A DNA stretch of 64,000 bases from Mesorhizobium sp. M2A.F.Ca.ET.046.03.2.1 (GCF_003952425.1 NZ_CP034449.1:1054001-1118000); one strand, 5' to 3'. Shown: positions 48,944 to 57,789, counted from the stretch's first letter. Notes: a model not told the origin generated them from the sequence alone. A program made the numbers and translations.

Positions 48944-49684
48944 ATGAAGACAGCGTTTTGTTACCTGCTCGGCGCGGCGGCGATCCTTGCCGCCGGCGCC
49001 ACCACCTCCCTTGCCAATGACCGCTACGCCGATATGCCGCCGGTGACGGTGAGCCCCGACCTTTCGGCGCCCTGGGTGCTGCAACTTGGCCGTGCGCCGG
49101 GCATCGTGCGCCCGGTCCGGCAAGCGACGCAGCAGCCGCTGCAGCGACTGTTCCAGGCGCAGCCCGACCGGCAGAGGACGGCAGCCGTGCAGCAGCCGGC
49201 CAAGCGCATGGTAATGCGACCGCAGATCAACCCGATCTACCTGCCGCAGGAAGTCGCCTATGACGGGCCGGCGAAGCCGGGCACGATCGTCATCGATACG
49301 CACCAGAATTTCCTCTATCTGGTGGAGCAGAACGGCAAGGCGCGGCGTTACGGCGTCGGCACCGGCAAGCCGGGCTTCGAATGGTCGGGCACGCACAAGA
49401 TCACCGACAAGAAGGTGTGGCCGGACTGGCGCCCACCGGCGGCGATGATCAAGCGCGAGGCGGCCAAGGGCCGCTATTTGCCGACCTATCTTGCTGGCGG
49501 CATGGAAAACCCGCTGGGCGCGCGCGCGCTCTATCTGGGCACCACCGAATACCGCATCCACGGCACCAACCAGCCCTGGACGATCGGCGGCGCTGTGTCT
49601 TCCGGCTGCATCCGCATGCGCAACGAGGACGTCGTCGACCTTTACGAGCGCGTCAATGTCGGAACCACGGTCGAGGTGATCTAG
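48944..49684 (+). CDS. L,D-transpeptidase (ErfK/YbiS/YkuD family)
   Basis: This 246-residue protein has an N-terminal signal peptide (MKTAFCYLLGAAAILAAGAT, cut near SLAND), a variable linker rich in Gln and Arg, then a YkuD domain from about residue 108 (GTIVIDTHQNFLYLVEQNGK). The catalytic motif is HGTNQPWTIGG followed by SSGCIRMRNEDV with the nucleophile Cys. It should form 3-3 cross-links or attach proteins to peptidoglycan in the periplasm; rhizobial genomes have many paralogues. Confidence 0.93.
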   Translation: MKTAFCYLLGAAAILAAGATTSLANDRYADMPPVTVSPDLSAPWVLQLGRAPGIVRPVRQATQQPLQRLFQAQPDRQRTAAVQQPAKRMVMRPQINPIYLPQEVAYDGPAKPGTIVIDTHQNFLYLVEQNGKARRYGVGTGKPGFEWSGTHKITDKKVWPDWRPPAAMIKREAAKGRYLPTYLAGGMENPLGARALYLGTTEYRIHGTNQPWTIGGAVSSGCIRMRNEDVVDLYERVNVGTTVEVI

Positions 49685-49825
49685 TTTCTGCGAACCAGCC
49701 GGTTAGACGGCGCAGCACTTTTAGTCCAGCTGTTGCCGTCAAGTCATAGTGCGATCCCGTGGGATGTGCTTAAACCGATGTCGAGTTTACGGGGGACGGG
49801 CCGTGTGGGGATACGGCCGGTCACG

Positions 49826-49867
49826 AAAGGGCAGCGTGGGCAACCGCGCTGCCCTTTTCGTTTTTGA
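49826..49867 (+). terminator. Rho-independent terminator after the L,D-transpeptidase
   Basis: A perfect 11-bp stem (AAAGGGCAGCG / CGCTGCCCTTT) with a 10-base loop is followed by TTTTCGTTTTT on the plus strand. It is 140 bp past the stop codon. The 360-bp gap 49685-50045 holds no gene. Confidence 0.85.
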
Positions 49868-50045
49868 GGCTTCTTTGACGCGTGGCGCGGCAAGTCGCGC
49901 CGCAAACAGACGGATTCGCTTTCGGGGCTGAGTTCCCGGCGCTCCTCTGCTATTGCAGTGCACAAATCCTGATCGTCACGCAATTCTGGACGCAACGCTG
50001 CTTACGCGATTTCCTCGAATTGCCCAGAAGGCAGAGGTGCCAGCC

Positions 50046-50966
50046 ATGACCCGGACCGACGACAGCCGCTATCTGAACGGCGGCCCGGTTGCCCAGCGCA
50101 TCATTGCGTCGGTGCGCGAAGATGCCTTGATCGCGACGGCCGAAGGTTTTCCGCCAAAGCTGGTCTCGATCACCGTCGGCGATACCGAAGCGGTCGATGT
50201 CTATGTGCGCAACCAGCGCGCCAAGGCAGCCCTTGCCGGCATCGGGTTCGAGGAGCGGCGCTTTGCCGCCGACATCACGGCCGGCGAACTGGAAGCCGCG
50301 ATCCACGGCCTCAACGCCGACCCGCGCGTCACCGGCATCATCATCCAGCGGCCGGTGCCGGCGCATATCCCGATCAAGACGCTGCAGGCCGCCGTGCATC
50401 CGCTGAAGGATGTCGAAGGCATGCACCCGGCCTCGATCGGCAACATCGTCTACAACCAGCTCGATCTGGCGCCCTGCACGGCGGCAGCCTCGGTCGAACT
50501 GCTGAAGGAGACCGGCCTCGATCTCAAGGGGCTCGAAGTGGTCGTCGTCGGCCATTCCGAGATCGTCGGCAAGCCGATCGCCTTCCTGCTGATGAGCGAA
50601 GGCGCCACGGTGACGGTGTGCCACCACATGACGCGCTCGGTGGCGGCGCATGCACGGCGCGCCGACGCGCTGTTCGTCGCGGTCGGCAAGCCGCGGCTGA
50701 TCAAGGCCGACATGGTGAAGCCGGGCGCCGCCGTCATCGACATCGGCATCAATTCCGAGGTCGGGCCCGACGGCGAAACCCGCATCGTTGGAGACGTCGA
50801 CACCGACAGCGTCAAGGAAGTGGCGTCCTGGATCACGCCGGTGCCAGGCGGCGTTGGCCCCCTCACCGTCGCGATCCTGCTGCGCAACACCATGGTGGCA
50901 CTCAACCGCCAGCGCGCGCTCTATCGCGCGACCTATGGCGTGGCGGATCAGCTCGCGGCGGAGTAA
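50046..50966 (+). CDS. folD: FolD-family methylenetetrahydrofolate dehydrogenase with substituted cyclohydrolase lysine
   Basis: The start at MTRTDDSRYLNGG (50046) gives 306 residues. FolD features are present: YVRNQRAKA after VGDTEAVDV, IIIQRPVPAHIP, KDVEGMHPASIG, the NADP loop VVVGHSEIVGKP and WITPVPGGVGPLTVA. However the catalytic lysine of the Y-x-x-x-K motif (K54 in E. coli) aligns with Q57 here, and KDVDG reads KDVEG. In the human enzyme the K-to-Q change at this lysine abolishes cyclohydrolase but spares dehydrogenase activity. This protein is therefore probably a dehydrogenase-biased paralogue, and a normal FolD is expected elsewhere. Confidence 0.87.
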   Translation: MTRTDDSRYLNGGPVAQRIIASVREDALIATAEGFPPKLVSITVGDTEAVDVYVRNQRAKAALAGIGFEERRFAADITAGELEAAIHGLNADPRVTGIIIQRPVPAHIPIKTLQAAVHPLKDVEGMHPASIGNIVYNQLDLAPCTAAASVELLKETGLDLKGLEVVVVGHSEIVGKPIAFLLMSEGATVTVCHHMTRSVAAHARRADALFVAVGKPRLIKADMVKPGAAVIDIGINSEVGPDGETRIVGDVDTDSVKEVASWITPVPGGVGPLTVAILLRNTMVALNRQRALYRATYGVADQLAAE

Positions 50967-52292
50967 TTATTCCGCAGCAATCAACCCGCCGTCGGAAACG
51001 CCCTCCGGTTTCGGACCGCCATAGGCCCAGTCGAGCAGTTTGATCGTGTGCACCACCGGCAGCTTGGCGGCGGACGCGATCTGGGTGATGCAGCCGATAT
51101 TGCCGGTGGCGACGATTTCGGCGCCGGTCGCCTCGATATTCCCCACCTTGCGGTCGCGGAGCTTGGCTGAAATCTCCGGCTGCAGGATGTTGTAGGTGCC
51201 GGCCGAGCCGCAGCACAGATGCCCTTCGCGCGGCTCACGCACGACGAAGCCTGCTTTGGCGAGCAGCTCCTTCGGCTGGCGCGTGATCTTCTGGCCGTGC
51301 TGCATCGAGCAGGCGGAATGGTAGGCGACGACGGTGCCCGGTTTGCGCACCGGCTCGGGCAGGTCGAGGCTGGCGAGATATTCGGTGATGTCCTTGGCCA
51401 GCCCCGAGACGCGCGCGGCCTTTTCGGCATAGGCCCGATCGAGGCGCAGCATGAAGCCGTAATCCTTGATCGTTGTGCCGCAGCCTGACGCGGTGATGAT
51501 GATGGCGTCGAGCCCGCCTTGGTCGATCGCGCGCGTCCAGGCGTCGACATTCCGCCTGGCCGAGGCAAGAGCCTGATCCTCGCGGCCCATGTGATGGACG
51601 AGCGCGCCGCAGCAGCCCTCGCCTTCGGGCACCACGACCTCGACGCCAAGCCTGGTCAGCAGAGAAATCGTCGTTTCATTGATGGCGGGATCGAGCACCG
51701 ATTGCGCGCAGCCGGTGAGGATCGCGACGCGGCCTCGCTTTGTGCCTTGCCCGGTATGCGTGCCTGGTTTCGCCATCGGCGATGCCGGCGGGACCGCGGA
51801 CGGCGCCAGCTTCAGCATGGCTGCGACCGGCTTCAGATCCGGCAGTTTCTCGAACAGGCGGATGAAAGGCCGGCCGAGACCGGCCAGTTTCAGCGCGGCG
51901 CGGAAGCGGCTGGGATAAGGCAGCACGAAGGCCAGCACGGCGCGCGTCAGCCGGTCGAGCAGCGGCCGCTTATAGGTCTGCTGGATGTGGGCGCGGGCGT
52001 GGTCAACCAGATGCATGTAGTTCACGCCCGACGGACATGTCGTCATGCAGGCAAGGCAGGAGAGACACCGGTCGATATGGGTGACGATCTCCTTATCCGC
52101 CGGGCGGCCGTTCTCCAGCATGTCCTTGATGAGGTAGATGCGGCCGCGCGGCGAATCGAGCTCGTTGCCGAGCGTCACATAGGTCGGGCAGGTGGCGGTG
52201 CAGAAGCCGCAATGCACGCATTTGCGCAGGATCTTCTCCGATTCCGCGACATGCGGGTCGGCAAGCTGGGCAAGGGAGAAATTGGTCTGCAC
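50967..52292 (-). CDS. glcF: Glycolate oxidase iron-sulfur subunit
   Basis: This 441-residue protein has two 4Fe-4S motifs (CVHCGFCTATCP and CLSCLACMTTCP) followed by two CCG domains (GCCGALVHHMG; HSACSMQHG and LCCGSAGTYN). It accepts electrons from GlcD/GlcE and passes them to the respiratory chain in glycolate oxidation. It lies downstream of glcE on the minus strand, separated by a broken DUF4870 gene, and its stop is immediately next to the convergent folD stop. Confidence 0.94.
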   Translation of the reverse strand: MQTNFSLAQLADPHVAESEKILRKCVHCGFCTATCPTYVTLGNELDSPRGRIYLIKDMLENGRPADKEIVTHIDRCLSCLACMTTCPSGVNYMHLVDHARAHIQQTYKRPLLDRLTRAVLAFVLPYPSRFRAALKLAGLGRPFIRLFEKLPDLKPVAAMLKLAPSAVPPASPMAKPGTHTGQGTKRGRVAILTGCAQSVLDPAINETTISLLTRLGVEVVVPEGEGCCGALVHHMGREDQALASARRNVDAWTRAIDQGGLDAIIITASGCGTTIKDYGFMLRLDRAYAEKAARVSGLAKDITEYLASLDLPEPVRKPGTVVAYHSACSMQHGQKITRQPKELLAKAGFVVREPREGHLCCGSAGTYNILQPEISAKLRDRKVGNIEATGAEIVATGNIGCITQIASAAKLPVVHTIKLLDWAYGGPKPEGVSDGGLIAAE

Positions 52293-52302
52293 GCAAAAAT
52301 CC

Positions 52303-52691
52303 TTACTGTCCCAGAAGCCAGCTTTGCGGGTTCCTGACGGGCTCGCCGCGCTGCAGCGCCTGGATGCCCAGAATGCAGCGGGCGATAAACCAGACGGCGG
52401 CGGCCAACATCAGCACGAAGCCGATCACAAGCATCATCAGGACCACCGAGATCAGCGCGAGAGAAGGCCGATCCAGAACGTCCTGATCAGGAACGTATAG
52501 TGGCTTTCGACGAAGCCGCCGGCCTTGCCGCGATTGATGTAGGCAAGCACGATGCCGACAATGCCGGTGATGCCGATGACGAGGCCGGCGAGGTAGAGAA
52601 TGTAGATGACCAGCGCGTTGGTCTGGCCCGGCTCCAGCCAGCGATCGGTCTGGCGTGGCGCGCTGCTCGGTCCTGGGTCGGTATTGCTCAT
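52303..52691 (-). pseudogene. DUF4870-type small membrane protein, frameshifted
   Basis: The start (MSNTDPGPSSAP, 52691) overlaps the glcE stop by 4 bases. The first frame runs LVIYILYLAGLVIGITGIVG to HYTFLIRTFWIGLLS and stops. The expected continuation SLALISVVLMMLVIGFVLML to NPQSWLLGQ is in another frame ending at 52303. The frames meet at 52452-52470; one added base would give a 129-residue protein with three membrane segments. It has no known role in glycolate oxidation. Confidence 0.75.
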
Positions 52692-53944
52692 GATGCTGCT
52701 CCCTGTGTTGATCGGGCGAGAGTAGCAGAGCCGGAGCCCGGCGCCATGCGGCCAGGGTTGAGGATATTCTTCGGATCGAACTCGGCCTTGAGCCGCGCCG
52801 AGAGCGCCGCCAGATGCGGCGGCTGCGGCTCGAACACCGGCAGCGCCGCGCGATGCGGAGCGGAGGCGCGCACCAGCGTCGCATGGCCGCCGCCATGCTT
52901 GCGGATCAAGCCGCGCAAGAGGTCGGCCTCGGGATCGTCCTCGCGCATCGACAGCCACACCAGACCGCCCTGCCAGTCGTAGAACGCATCGACCGCCGCC
53001 TGCATGCGCAGCGCCATCACCATGTGATGCGCCACGGACGGCGCCATCGAGACACGCCAGACCGGCCGCGCGCCGCCGTCGGCGAAAGGCCGGCAGTCTC
53101 GGATGTCGCGCCAGATGGCTTTCGACGCCTCGCCGGCGATCTCTTCCAGCGGCCCGGCCTTGCCGAGCAGCTTGCGCAGCGCCTCGATGCGATAGACGAC
53201 CGAGGGGCCAAAACCTTCGACGCGCAGCAACGTCGCGGCATCGCTGCCGTGCTTGCCGCCGGCGACCCGTGCGGCGATGCGCTCCGGCAGATGCGCCGCG
53301 CTCGACACTTCGGCGCTGGAGCCCAGCGCCAGCGCCATGGCGGCGACCGCCGCATCGTCGAGCAGGCCGCGGATGGCCAAAGTCACTTCCGTTTCGGCGG
53401 CCGGCAGCACCTTGAACGTGACATCCGTGAGCACGGCCAGCGTGCCCCAACTGTTCGCCATCAGCTTGGAGAGATCGTAGCCGGTGACGTTCTTGACTAC
53501 GCGCCCGCCCGACTTGAAGGCCTCGCCACGGCCCGAGACGGCGGCGACGCCAAGGATATGGTCGCGCGCGGCTCCCGCCTTGAGACGGCGCGGGCCGGAC
53601 AGGTTCGAGGCCAGCACGCCGCCGATGGTGCCTCTGCCTGGCTCGCCACCGAGCAACGGACCGTAGTCCATCGGCTCGAAGGCGAATTGCTGGCCGTTTT
53701 CCGCAAGCAGTTCTTCGATCTCGGCGAGCGGCGTGCCTGCCTTGGCCGACAGCACCAGCTCAGCGGGCTCGTAGAGGGTGACGCCGGTGAGCCTGGAGAG
53801 GTCGAGCGTGTGTTCGGTCTGCAGTGGGCGGCCGATGCCGCGCTTGGAGCCATGGCCGAAGAGCTCGAGGGGTGTCTCTTCGGCTGCCGCCCATTGGACG
53901 GTGGAGAGGACTTCGGCGGAGGTGGAGGGGGTGAAGGTGGTCAT
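52688..53944 (-). CDS. glcE: Glycolate oxidase FAD-binding subunit
   Basis: The start at MTTFTPSTSAEVLSTVQWAA (53944) gives 418 residues. It has a truncated FAD-PCMH domain (ELFGHGSKRGIGRPL; GGEPGRGTIGGVLASNLSGPRRL; GGRVVKNVTGYDLSKL) and a short C-terminal cap ending LKAEFDPKNILNPGRM. It works with GlcD and GlcF to oxidise glycolate to glyoxylate. In many genomes glcD, glcE and glcF are contiguous; here a repeat-bracketed DUF559 remnant separates glcD from glcE. Confidence 0.94.
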   Translation of the reverse strand: MTTFTPSTSAEVLSTVQWAAAEETPLELFGHGSKRGIGRPLQTEHTLDLSRLTGVTLYEPAELVLSAKAGTPLAEIEELLAENGQQFAFEPMDYGPLLGGEPGRGTIGGVLASNLSGPRRLKAGAARDHILGVAAVSGRGEAFKSGGRVVKNVTGYDLSKLMANSWGTLAVLTDVTFKVLPAAETEVTLAIRGLLDDAAVAAMALALGSSAEVSSAAHLPERIAARVAGGKHGSDAATLLRVEGFGPSVVYRIEALRKLLGKAGPLEEIAGEASKAIWRDIRDCRPFADGGARPVWRVSMAPSVAHHMVMALRMQAAVDAFYDWQGGLVWLSMREDDPEADLLRGLIRKHGGGHATLVRASAPHRAALPVFEPQPPHLAALSARLKAEFDPKNILNPGRMAPGSGSATLARSTQGAAS

Positions 53945-53998
53945 GGCTTGGCCTTGTTCCTCGCCCGCGCAGGGCCAGGACAATCGCATACGGCAGCG

Positions 53999-54158
53999 CT
54001 GCCCCCTCTCCGCCCGCTACGCGGACACCTCTCCCCCATTTCATGGGGGCGAGGAAACGCCAACCGCCGACGTCGCGACCTTGAAAAGCCTGGGTTCCTC
54101 GCCCCCGCAAGGCTGGGGAGAGGTGGCTCGGGCGAAGCCCGAGACGGAGAGGGGGCCG
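53999..54158. repeat. Palindromic repeat between glcE and the DUF559 remnant
   Basis: The left arm (about 53999-54055) and right arm (about 54109-54158) are inverted imperfect copies: CCCCCTCTCCG, then a GC-rich hairpin, then CACCTCTCCCC and a second hairpin ending GGGGCGAGGAA. The right arm ends one base before the DUF559 stop codon. It is closely related to the copy at 54591-54653. Confidence 0.85.
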
Positions 54159-54567
54159 TCATAGAGCGCTGTCTCCCGTCTTCCTGGCTGCAAAAACAAA
54201 CCTAAGGTCGGCAGCAACGACGTCTTTAGCAAGCTGCCCTTCCAGCGCTGCGAGGATCGTCTCGCAAACACTCCTCGTGTTCTTCAGCACATCAAAATTC
54301 CAAAACCGCAAAACCGAGAAGCCCTCGCCCCGCATGAATTCATCCCGCCGCCTGTCGTACGAACTGTCCGCGTGCTGGCTGCCGTCCAGTTCCACGACCA
54401 GCTTTTGGCTCCTGCAGGCAAAATCCGCGAAGTATGGACCGATGGGCATCTGGCGAACGAATTTGTAATCCGCCCAGCCTTCTTGCCTTTAGCTCGTTCC
54501 AGAGGGTCGCTTCCGCCTGATTGTCCCCATGGCGAAGCTCGCGCGCACGAGCGATGTTTTCGGGCGA
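54159..54567 (-). pseudogene. DUF559 (Vsr-like endonuclease fold) protein, frameshifted and without clear start
   Basis: The N-terminal part reads ARARELRHGDNQAEATLWNE then LKARRLGG. The next part, YKFVRQMPIGPYFADFACRS, KLVVELDGSQH, FSVLRFWNFDVL, is in another frame; one extra base in the AA at 54467-54468 explains it. These are the DUF559 hallmarks of the very-short-patch-repair nuclease fold, with the catalytic-type D (FADF), E and D (VELDG) and H. No ATG is found in frame upstream; the reading runs into the repeat at 54591. Inverted repeat copies flank both ends of the gene, suggesting it arrived as one unit within the glc locus. Confidence 0.75.
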
Positions 54568-54590
54568 GCGGCGGCTTGGCTGAGAGGGCG

Positions 54591-54653
54591 TCCCCCCTCT
54601 CCGTCTCGGGCTTCGCCCGAGCCACCTCTCCCCCGCTTTGCGGGGGCGAGGAA
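54591..54653. repeat. Single-arm palindromic repeat, inverted copy of 54109-54158
   Basis: This 63-bp segment matches the reverse complement of 54109-54158 with only a few mismatches. It contains the perfect hairpin CTCGGGCTTCGCCCGAG and a second hairpin around CTTTGCG. It lies just beyond the 5' end of the DUF559 remnant and 20 bp past the glcD stop codon. Confidence 0.85.
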
Positions 54654-54672
54654 CTTTGATCCTCAGCCCCCA

Positions 54673-56169
54673 TCAAAACCTCGGAATATCCGGAAAAGCC
54701 ACCTGCCCGCGATGCACATGCATCCTTCCCAGCTCCGCGCAGCGGCGCAGCTGCGGAAACACTTTTCCTGGATTGAGCAGGTGGTTGGGATCGAAGGCGC
54801 ATTTGACGCGCATTTGCTGGTCGAGGTCGATTTGGTTGAACATTTCCGGCATCAGGTCGCGCTTCTCGACGCCGACGCCGTGCTCGCCGGTCAAGACGCC
54901 GCCGACCTCGACGCAAAGCCGCAAAATGTCGGCGCCGAAGCTTTCGGCCTTGTCGAGCTCGCCCGCCACATTGGCGTCGTAGAGGATCAGCGGGTGCAGA
55001 TTGCCGTCGCCGGCGTGGAAGACATTGGCGACGCCGAGGCCATATTTCTCGGAGAGATCACGCATGCCGGCGAGCACGCGCGGCAGTTCCTTGCGCGGGA
55101 TAGTGCCGTCCATGCAGTAATAGTCGGGCGAGATGCGGCCGACCGCCGGGAAAGCCGCCTTGCGGCCGGCCCAGAAGCTCAGCCGCTCCTGCTCGGACTG
55201 CGAGATGCGGCAGGTGGTCGAGCCGTTCCTGTAGGCGATCGCCTCGACGAGACCGATCAGATGGTCGACCTCCACACTCGGCCCATCGAGCTCGACGATA
55301 AGCAGCGCCTCGACATCGAGCGGATAGCCCACCTGGACGAAATCCTCCGCCGCGTGGATCGCCGGGCGATCCATCATCTCCATGCCGCCCGGGATGATGC
55401 CGGCGCCGATGATGTCGGCGACGCATTGGCCGCCCTGTTCGCTGGTCGGGAAGCCGATCAGCAGCGCGCGCGCCGTCTCCGGCTTCTTCAGGATCCGCAC
55501 CGTGACCTCTGTGACGACGCCGAGCAGGCCTTCGGAGCCGGTCATGACGCCGAGCAGGTCGTAACCTTCCTGGTCAAGATGACTGCCGCCGAGGCGCACG
55601 ACCTCGCCGTTCATCAGGACCATCTCGATGCCCAGCACATTGTTGGCGGTGAGCCCGTATTTCAGGCAGTGCACGCCGCCGGAATTTTCCGCGACATTGC
55701 CGCCGATCGAGCAGGCGATCTGGGAGGATGGATCGGGGGCATAGTAGAAGCCCTCCTGCTCGACGGCGGTGGTGATGCCGAGATTGGTGACGCCCGGCTG
55801 AGCGACCACGATGCGGTTCGGGTAGTCGACCCCCAGGATGCGGTTGAAGCGGCTCATCACCAGCAGCACCGCATCTTCCAGCGGCAGCGCGCCGCCGGAG
55901 AGCGAGGTGCCGGAACCGCGCGGCACGACGCGGATATTGCGCTCGTTGCAGTATTTGAGAACCCGCGAGACCTGAGCCACCGTTTCCGGCAGCACGACGA
56001 CCAGCGGCAACTGCCGGTAGGCGGTCAGGCCGTCGCTTTCGAAGGCGCGCATTTCATTGGCCGTATCGACGACGCCCTCGCCCGGCACGATGATGCGCAT
56101 GTCGGCGACGATCTCGGCGCGCCGACGCAGCGTTTCGGCATCTGGCTTGGGCATGGCTAGGCCGGACAT
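54673..56169 (-). CDS. glcD: Glycolate oxidase subunit GlcD, FAD-linked
   Basis: This 498-residue protein is full length. The FAD-PCMH domain shows VVPRGSGTSLSGGALP, CSIGGNVAENSGGVHCLKYG and MTGSEGLLGVVTEV. The C-terminal FAD-oxidase domain has NVFHAGDGNLHPLIL (His pair) and GEHGVGVEKRD. It is the catalytic subunit oxidising glycolate, and often D-lactate, in complex with GlcE and GlcF. It is the first gene of the minus-strand glc run; a palindrome TTGACTGGTCAA lies 13 bp upstream of its start. Confidence 0.95.
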   Translation of the reverse strand: MSGLAMPKPDAETLRRRAEIVADMRIIVPGEGVVDTANEMRAFESDGLTAYRQLPLVVVLPETVAQVSRVLKYCNERNIRVVPRGSGTSLSGGALPLEDAVLLVMSRFNRILGVDYPNRIVVAQPGVTNLGITTAVEQEGFYYAPDPSSQIACSIGGNVAENSGGVHCLKYGLTANNVLGIEMVLMNGEVVRLGGSHLDQEGYDLLGVMTGSEGLLGVVTEVTVRILKKPETARALLIGFPTSEQGGQCVADIIGAGIIPGGMEMMDRPAIHAAEDFVQVGYPLDVEALLIVELDGPSVEVDHLIGLVEAIAYRNGSTTCRISQSEQERLSFWAGRKAAFPAVGRISPDYYCMDGTIPRKELPRVLAGMRDLSEKYGLGVANVFHAGDGNLHPLILYDANVAGELDKAESFGADILRLCVEVGGVLTGEHGVGVEKRDLMPEMFNQIDLDQQMRVKCAFDPNHLLNPGKVFPQLRRCAELGRMHVHRGQVAFPDIPRF

Positions 56170-56181
56170 CGGTTATCCCGC

Positions 56182-56194
56182 TTGACTGGTCAAA
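56182..56194. promoter_or_regulatory. Candidate FadR-type operator ahead of glcD
   Basis: TTGACTGGTCAA is a near-perfect palindrome 13 bp upstream of the glcD start. Its reverse complement contains TTTGACCAGT, which recurs at 57780-57789 in front of the FadR-type regulator gene. The shared site suggests that this regulator controls both glcD and itself. This is inference. Confidence 0.45.
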
Positions 56195-56313
56195 ATCTTT
56201 TACCAGCTTGACCGTTTTGTTGCAAACGCTGCTTTGGTCAAATAAGGCGGCGACCGTAATGCCCAGCTTCCGCAGCGGCAATCTGCCGCTGCTTCCTCGC
56301 ATCGAGGGGAAGA

Positions 56314-57636
56314 TTACTCGCCCGGATGCTTCGCCGGCTCGGAATGCATCTTGCGCACCCGGCGCACACCCCACCAGACCAGCAGGATGGCAACGGGGAC
56401 GGAGGCTGCGGTGACGACTTCTGGCGCGAAGACGTGACCGAAGATCGAGGCGCCCTTGGCTACATAGCCGATAAGGCCGACGACGTAGTATGACACAGCG
56501 GCCACGGACAGGCCTTCGACAGTTTGCTGCAGGCGCAGCTGCAGCCGGGCCCGGTTGTTCATCGATGCCAGCAGGTCACGGTTCTGCTTCTCGACTTCGA
56601 CGTCGACCCAGGTGCGTAAGAGCGTGGTGGCGCGGGTGAGTTTTCGCGACAGGTTGGCCTGGCGCTCCTCGACCGAGCGGCAGGTGCGCATGGCCGGTGC
56701 CATGCGCCGCAGCAGGAAGCCCGCCCAGGTATCAAAACCCTGCACCGGCTCTTCATCCAGCGCCTCCAGCCTTTCGGTGACGATGCCGTCATAGGCGCGG
56801 CTGGCGCCGAAGCGGTAGAGGCTGGATGCGGCGTCGGCCTCGAGCTCGGCGGCGAGCTCGGTGAGGTCGGCGAGCAATGTCTGGCTGTCACGAGTTTCGA
56901 CGGCCTTCATTTCCAGCGTGGTCTGCGCCAGGCGGTCCTCAATGCGGCGGGCGCGGCCGGACAGCGTCAACGCCAGCGGCAGGCCGAGCATGGCCAGCGT
57001 CCGATAGGTCTCGATGTCGATCAGCCGCTGCGACAGAGCGCCGGTGCTGGCCGGCGTCAGGCCGCGATCGAGCACCAGCATGCGGGTCAGCCCGTCGCCG
57101 TCCTGGCGGAAATCGGTGATGATGGCGGCGGCGCCCCTTTCGACCAGCGAGTAGCAAAGGCTGGTGGGGTCGAAGCCGGCGATCAGCCTTTCGCTCGCCT
57201 GCGTCCATTTGCGGATTTCGAGCCGGATGCCGGAAATCACCGTGCCTGGGGGCGAGAAGCCGTTACCGAAGGGCGAATCTTCCTGCCCCCGGCCATTCTC
57301 GGCCAGCGGCCCTTCCCACAGATAGGTCGAGAATTCCGTATGCCGCTCCCAACGCAGCGAGCCCTTGCCCCATTTCATGGCATGGTGGCGCGCGTTCCGC
57401 TCAGGCGCTGCGATTCCCAGCCGCCGCGAAAGCTCCGAGAGCACGGCATGGTCGACCGCGGCGCCGGCCTCGGTCATGAAGGAAAGCTGGATCAGCACGC
57501 GCGGCTTTTCGATCAGCGGGTGCGGACGGGCATGGACCTCGCCGATCGCGCCGGGCCGCCCCTCATGCGCCGGAAAGCCCATGACGCTGCCTTGGGCGCG
57601 CGGCTGGAATTCGAGACTGGACATCTCGTCGGACAC
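56314..57636 (-). CDS. DUF3422 family protein with two C-terminal membrane segments
   Basis: The best start is GTG at 57636, seven bases after AGGGGG, giving 440 residues; an ATG four codons later (57624) is also possible. The protein has the DUF3422 pattern: HARPHPLIEKPRVLIQLSFM near the N terminus, LGLPLALTLSGRARRIEDRL in the middle, a coiled-coil stretch (about residues 300-380), and two membrane helices near the C terminus (SYYVVGLIGYVAKGA; PVAILLVWWGV). Its function is unknown; it is conserved in alphaproteobacteria and betaproteobacteria. Confidence 0.85.
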   Translation of the reverse strand: MSDEMSSLEFQPRAQGSVMGFPAHEGRPGAIGEVHARPHPLIEKPRVLIQLSFMTEAGAAVDHAVLSELSRRLGIAAPERNARHHAMKWGKGSLRWERHTEFSTYLWEGPLAENGRGQEDSPFGNGFSPPGTVISGIRLEIRKWTQASERLIAGFDPTSLCYSLVERGAAAIITDFRQDGDGLTRMLVLDRGLTPASTGALSQRLIDIETYRTLAMLGLPLALTLSGRARRIEDRLAQTTLEMKAVETRDSQTLLADLTELAAELEADAASSLYRFGASRAYDGIVTERLEALDEEPVQGFDTWAGFLLRRMAPAMRTCRSVEERQANLSRKLTRATTLLRTWVDVEVEKQNRDLLASMNNRARLQLRLQQTVEGLSVAAVSYYVVGLIGYVAKGASIFGHVFAPEVVTAASVPVAILLVWWGVRRVRKMHSEPAKHPGE

Positions 57637-57779
57637 GGCTGGTCCCCCTGTTTTCGACCCTTCGTGCAACCCGGTGGTCTTGCGGCAATCGGCGAGACGC
57701 GTAAACAGCAAATATTAGCATCCGGCGATGACGGCGCGCGGCAGGCGATCCGACCACATTGGGCGAATTGGATAAATAA

Positions 57780-57789
57780 TTTGACCAGT
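57780..57789. promoter_or_regulatory. Candidate operator TTTGACCAGT ahead of FadR-type regulator
   Basis: This 10-bp sequence lies 55-64 bp before the regulator start at 57844, inside the AT-rich promoter stretch. It is the inverted equivalent of the motif at 56185-56194 upstream of glcD. It fits autoregulation. Confidence 0.4.

Noticed and set aside
53999..54158. CRISPR-like repeats
   Set aside because: The copies are inverted, imperfect and not regularly spaced by unique spacers; they are palindromic intergenic repeats. No CRISPR array or cas gene was seen in the window.
54529..56160. 543-codon plus-strand frame opposite glcD
   Set aside because: Antisense of glcD, and it begins inside the palindromic repeat; no family features.
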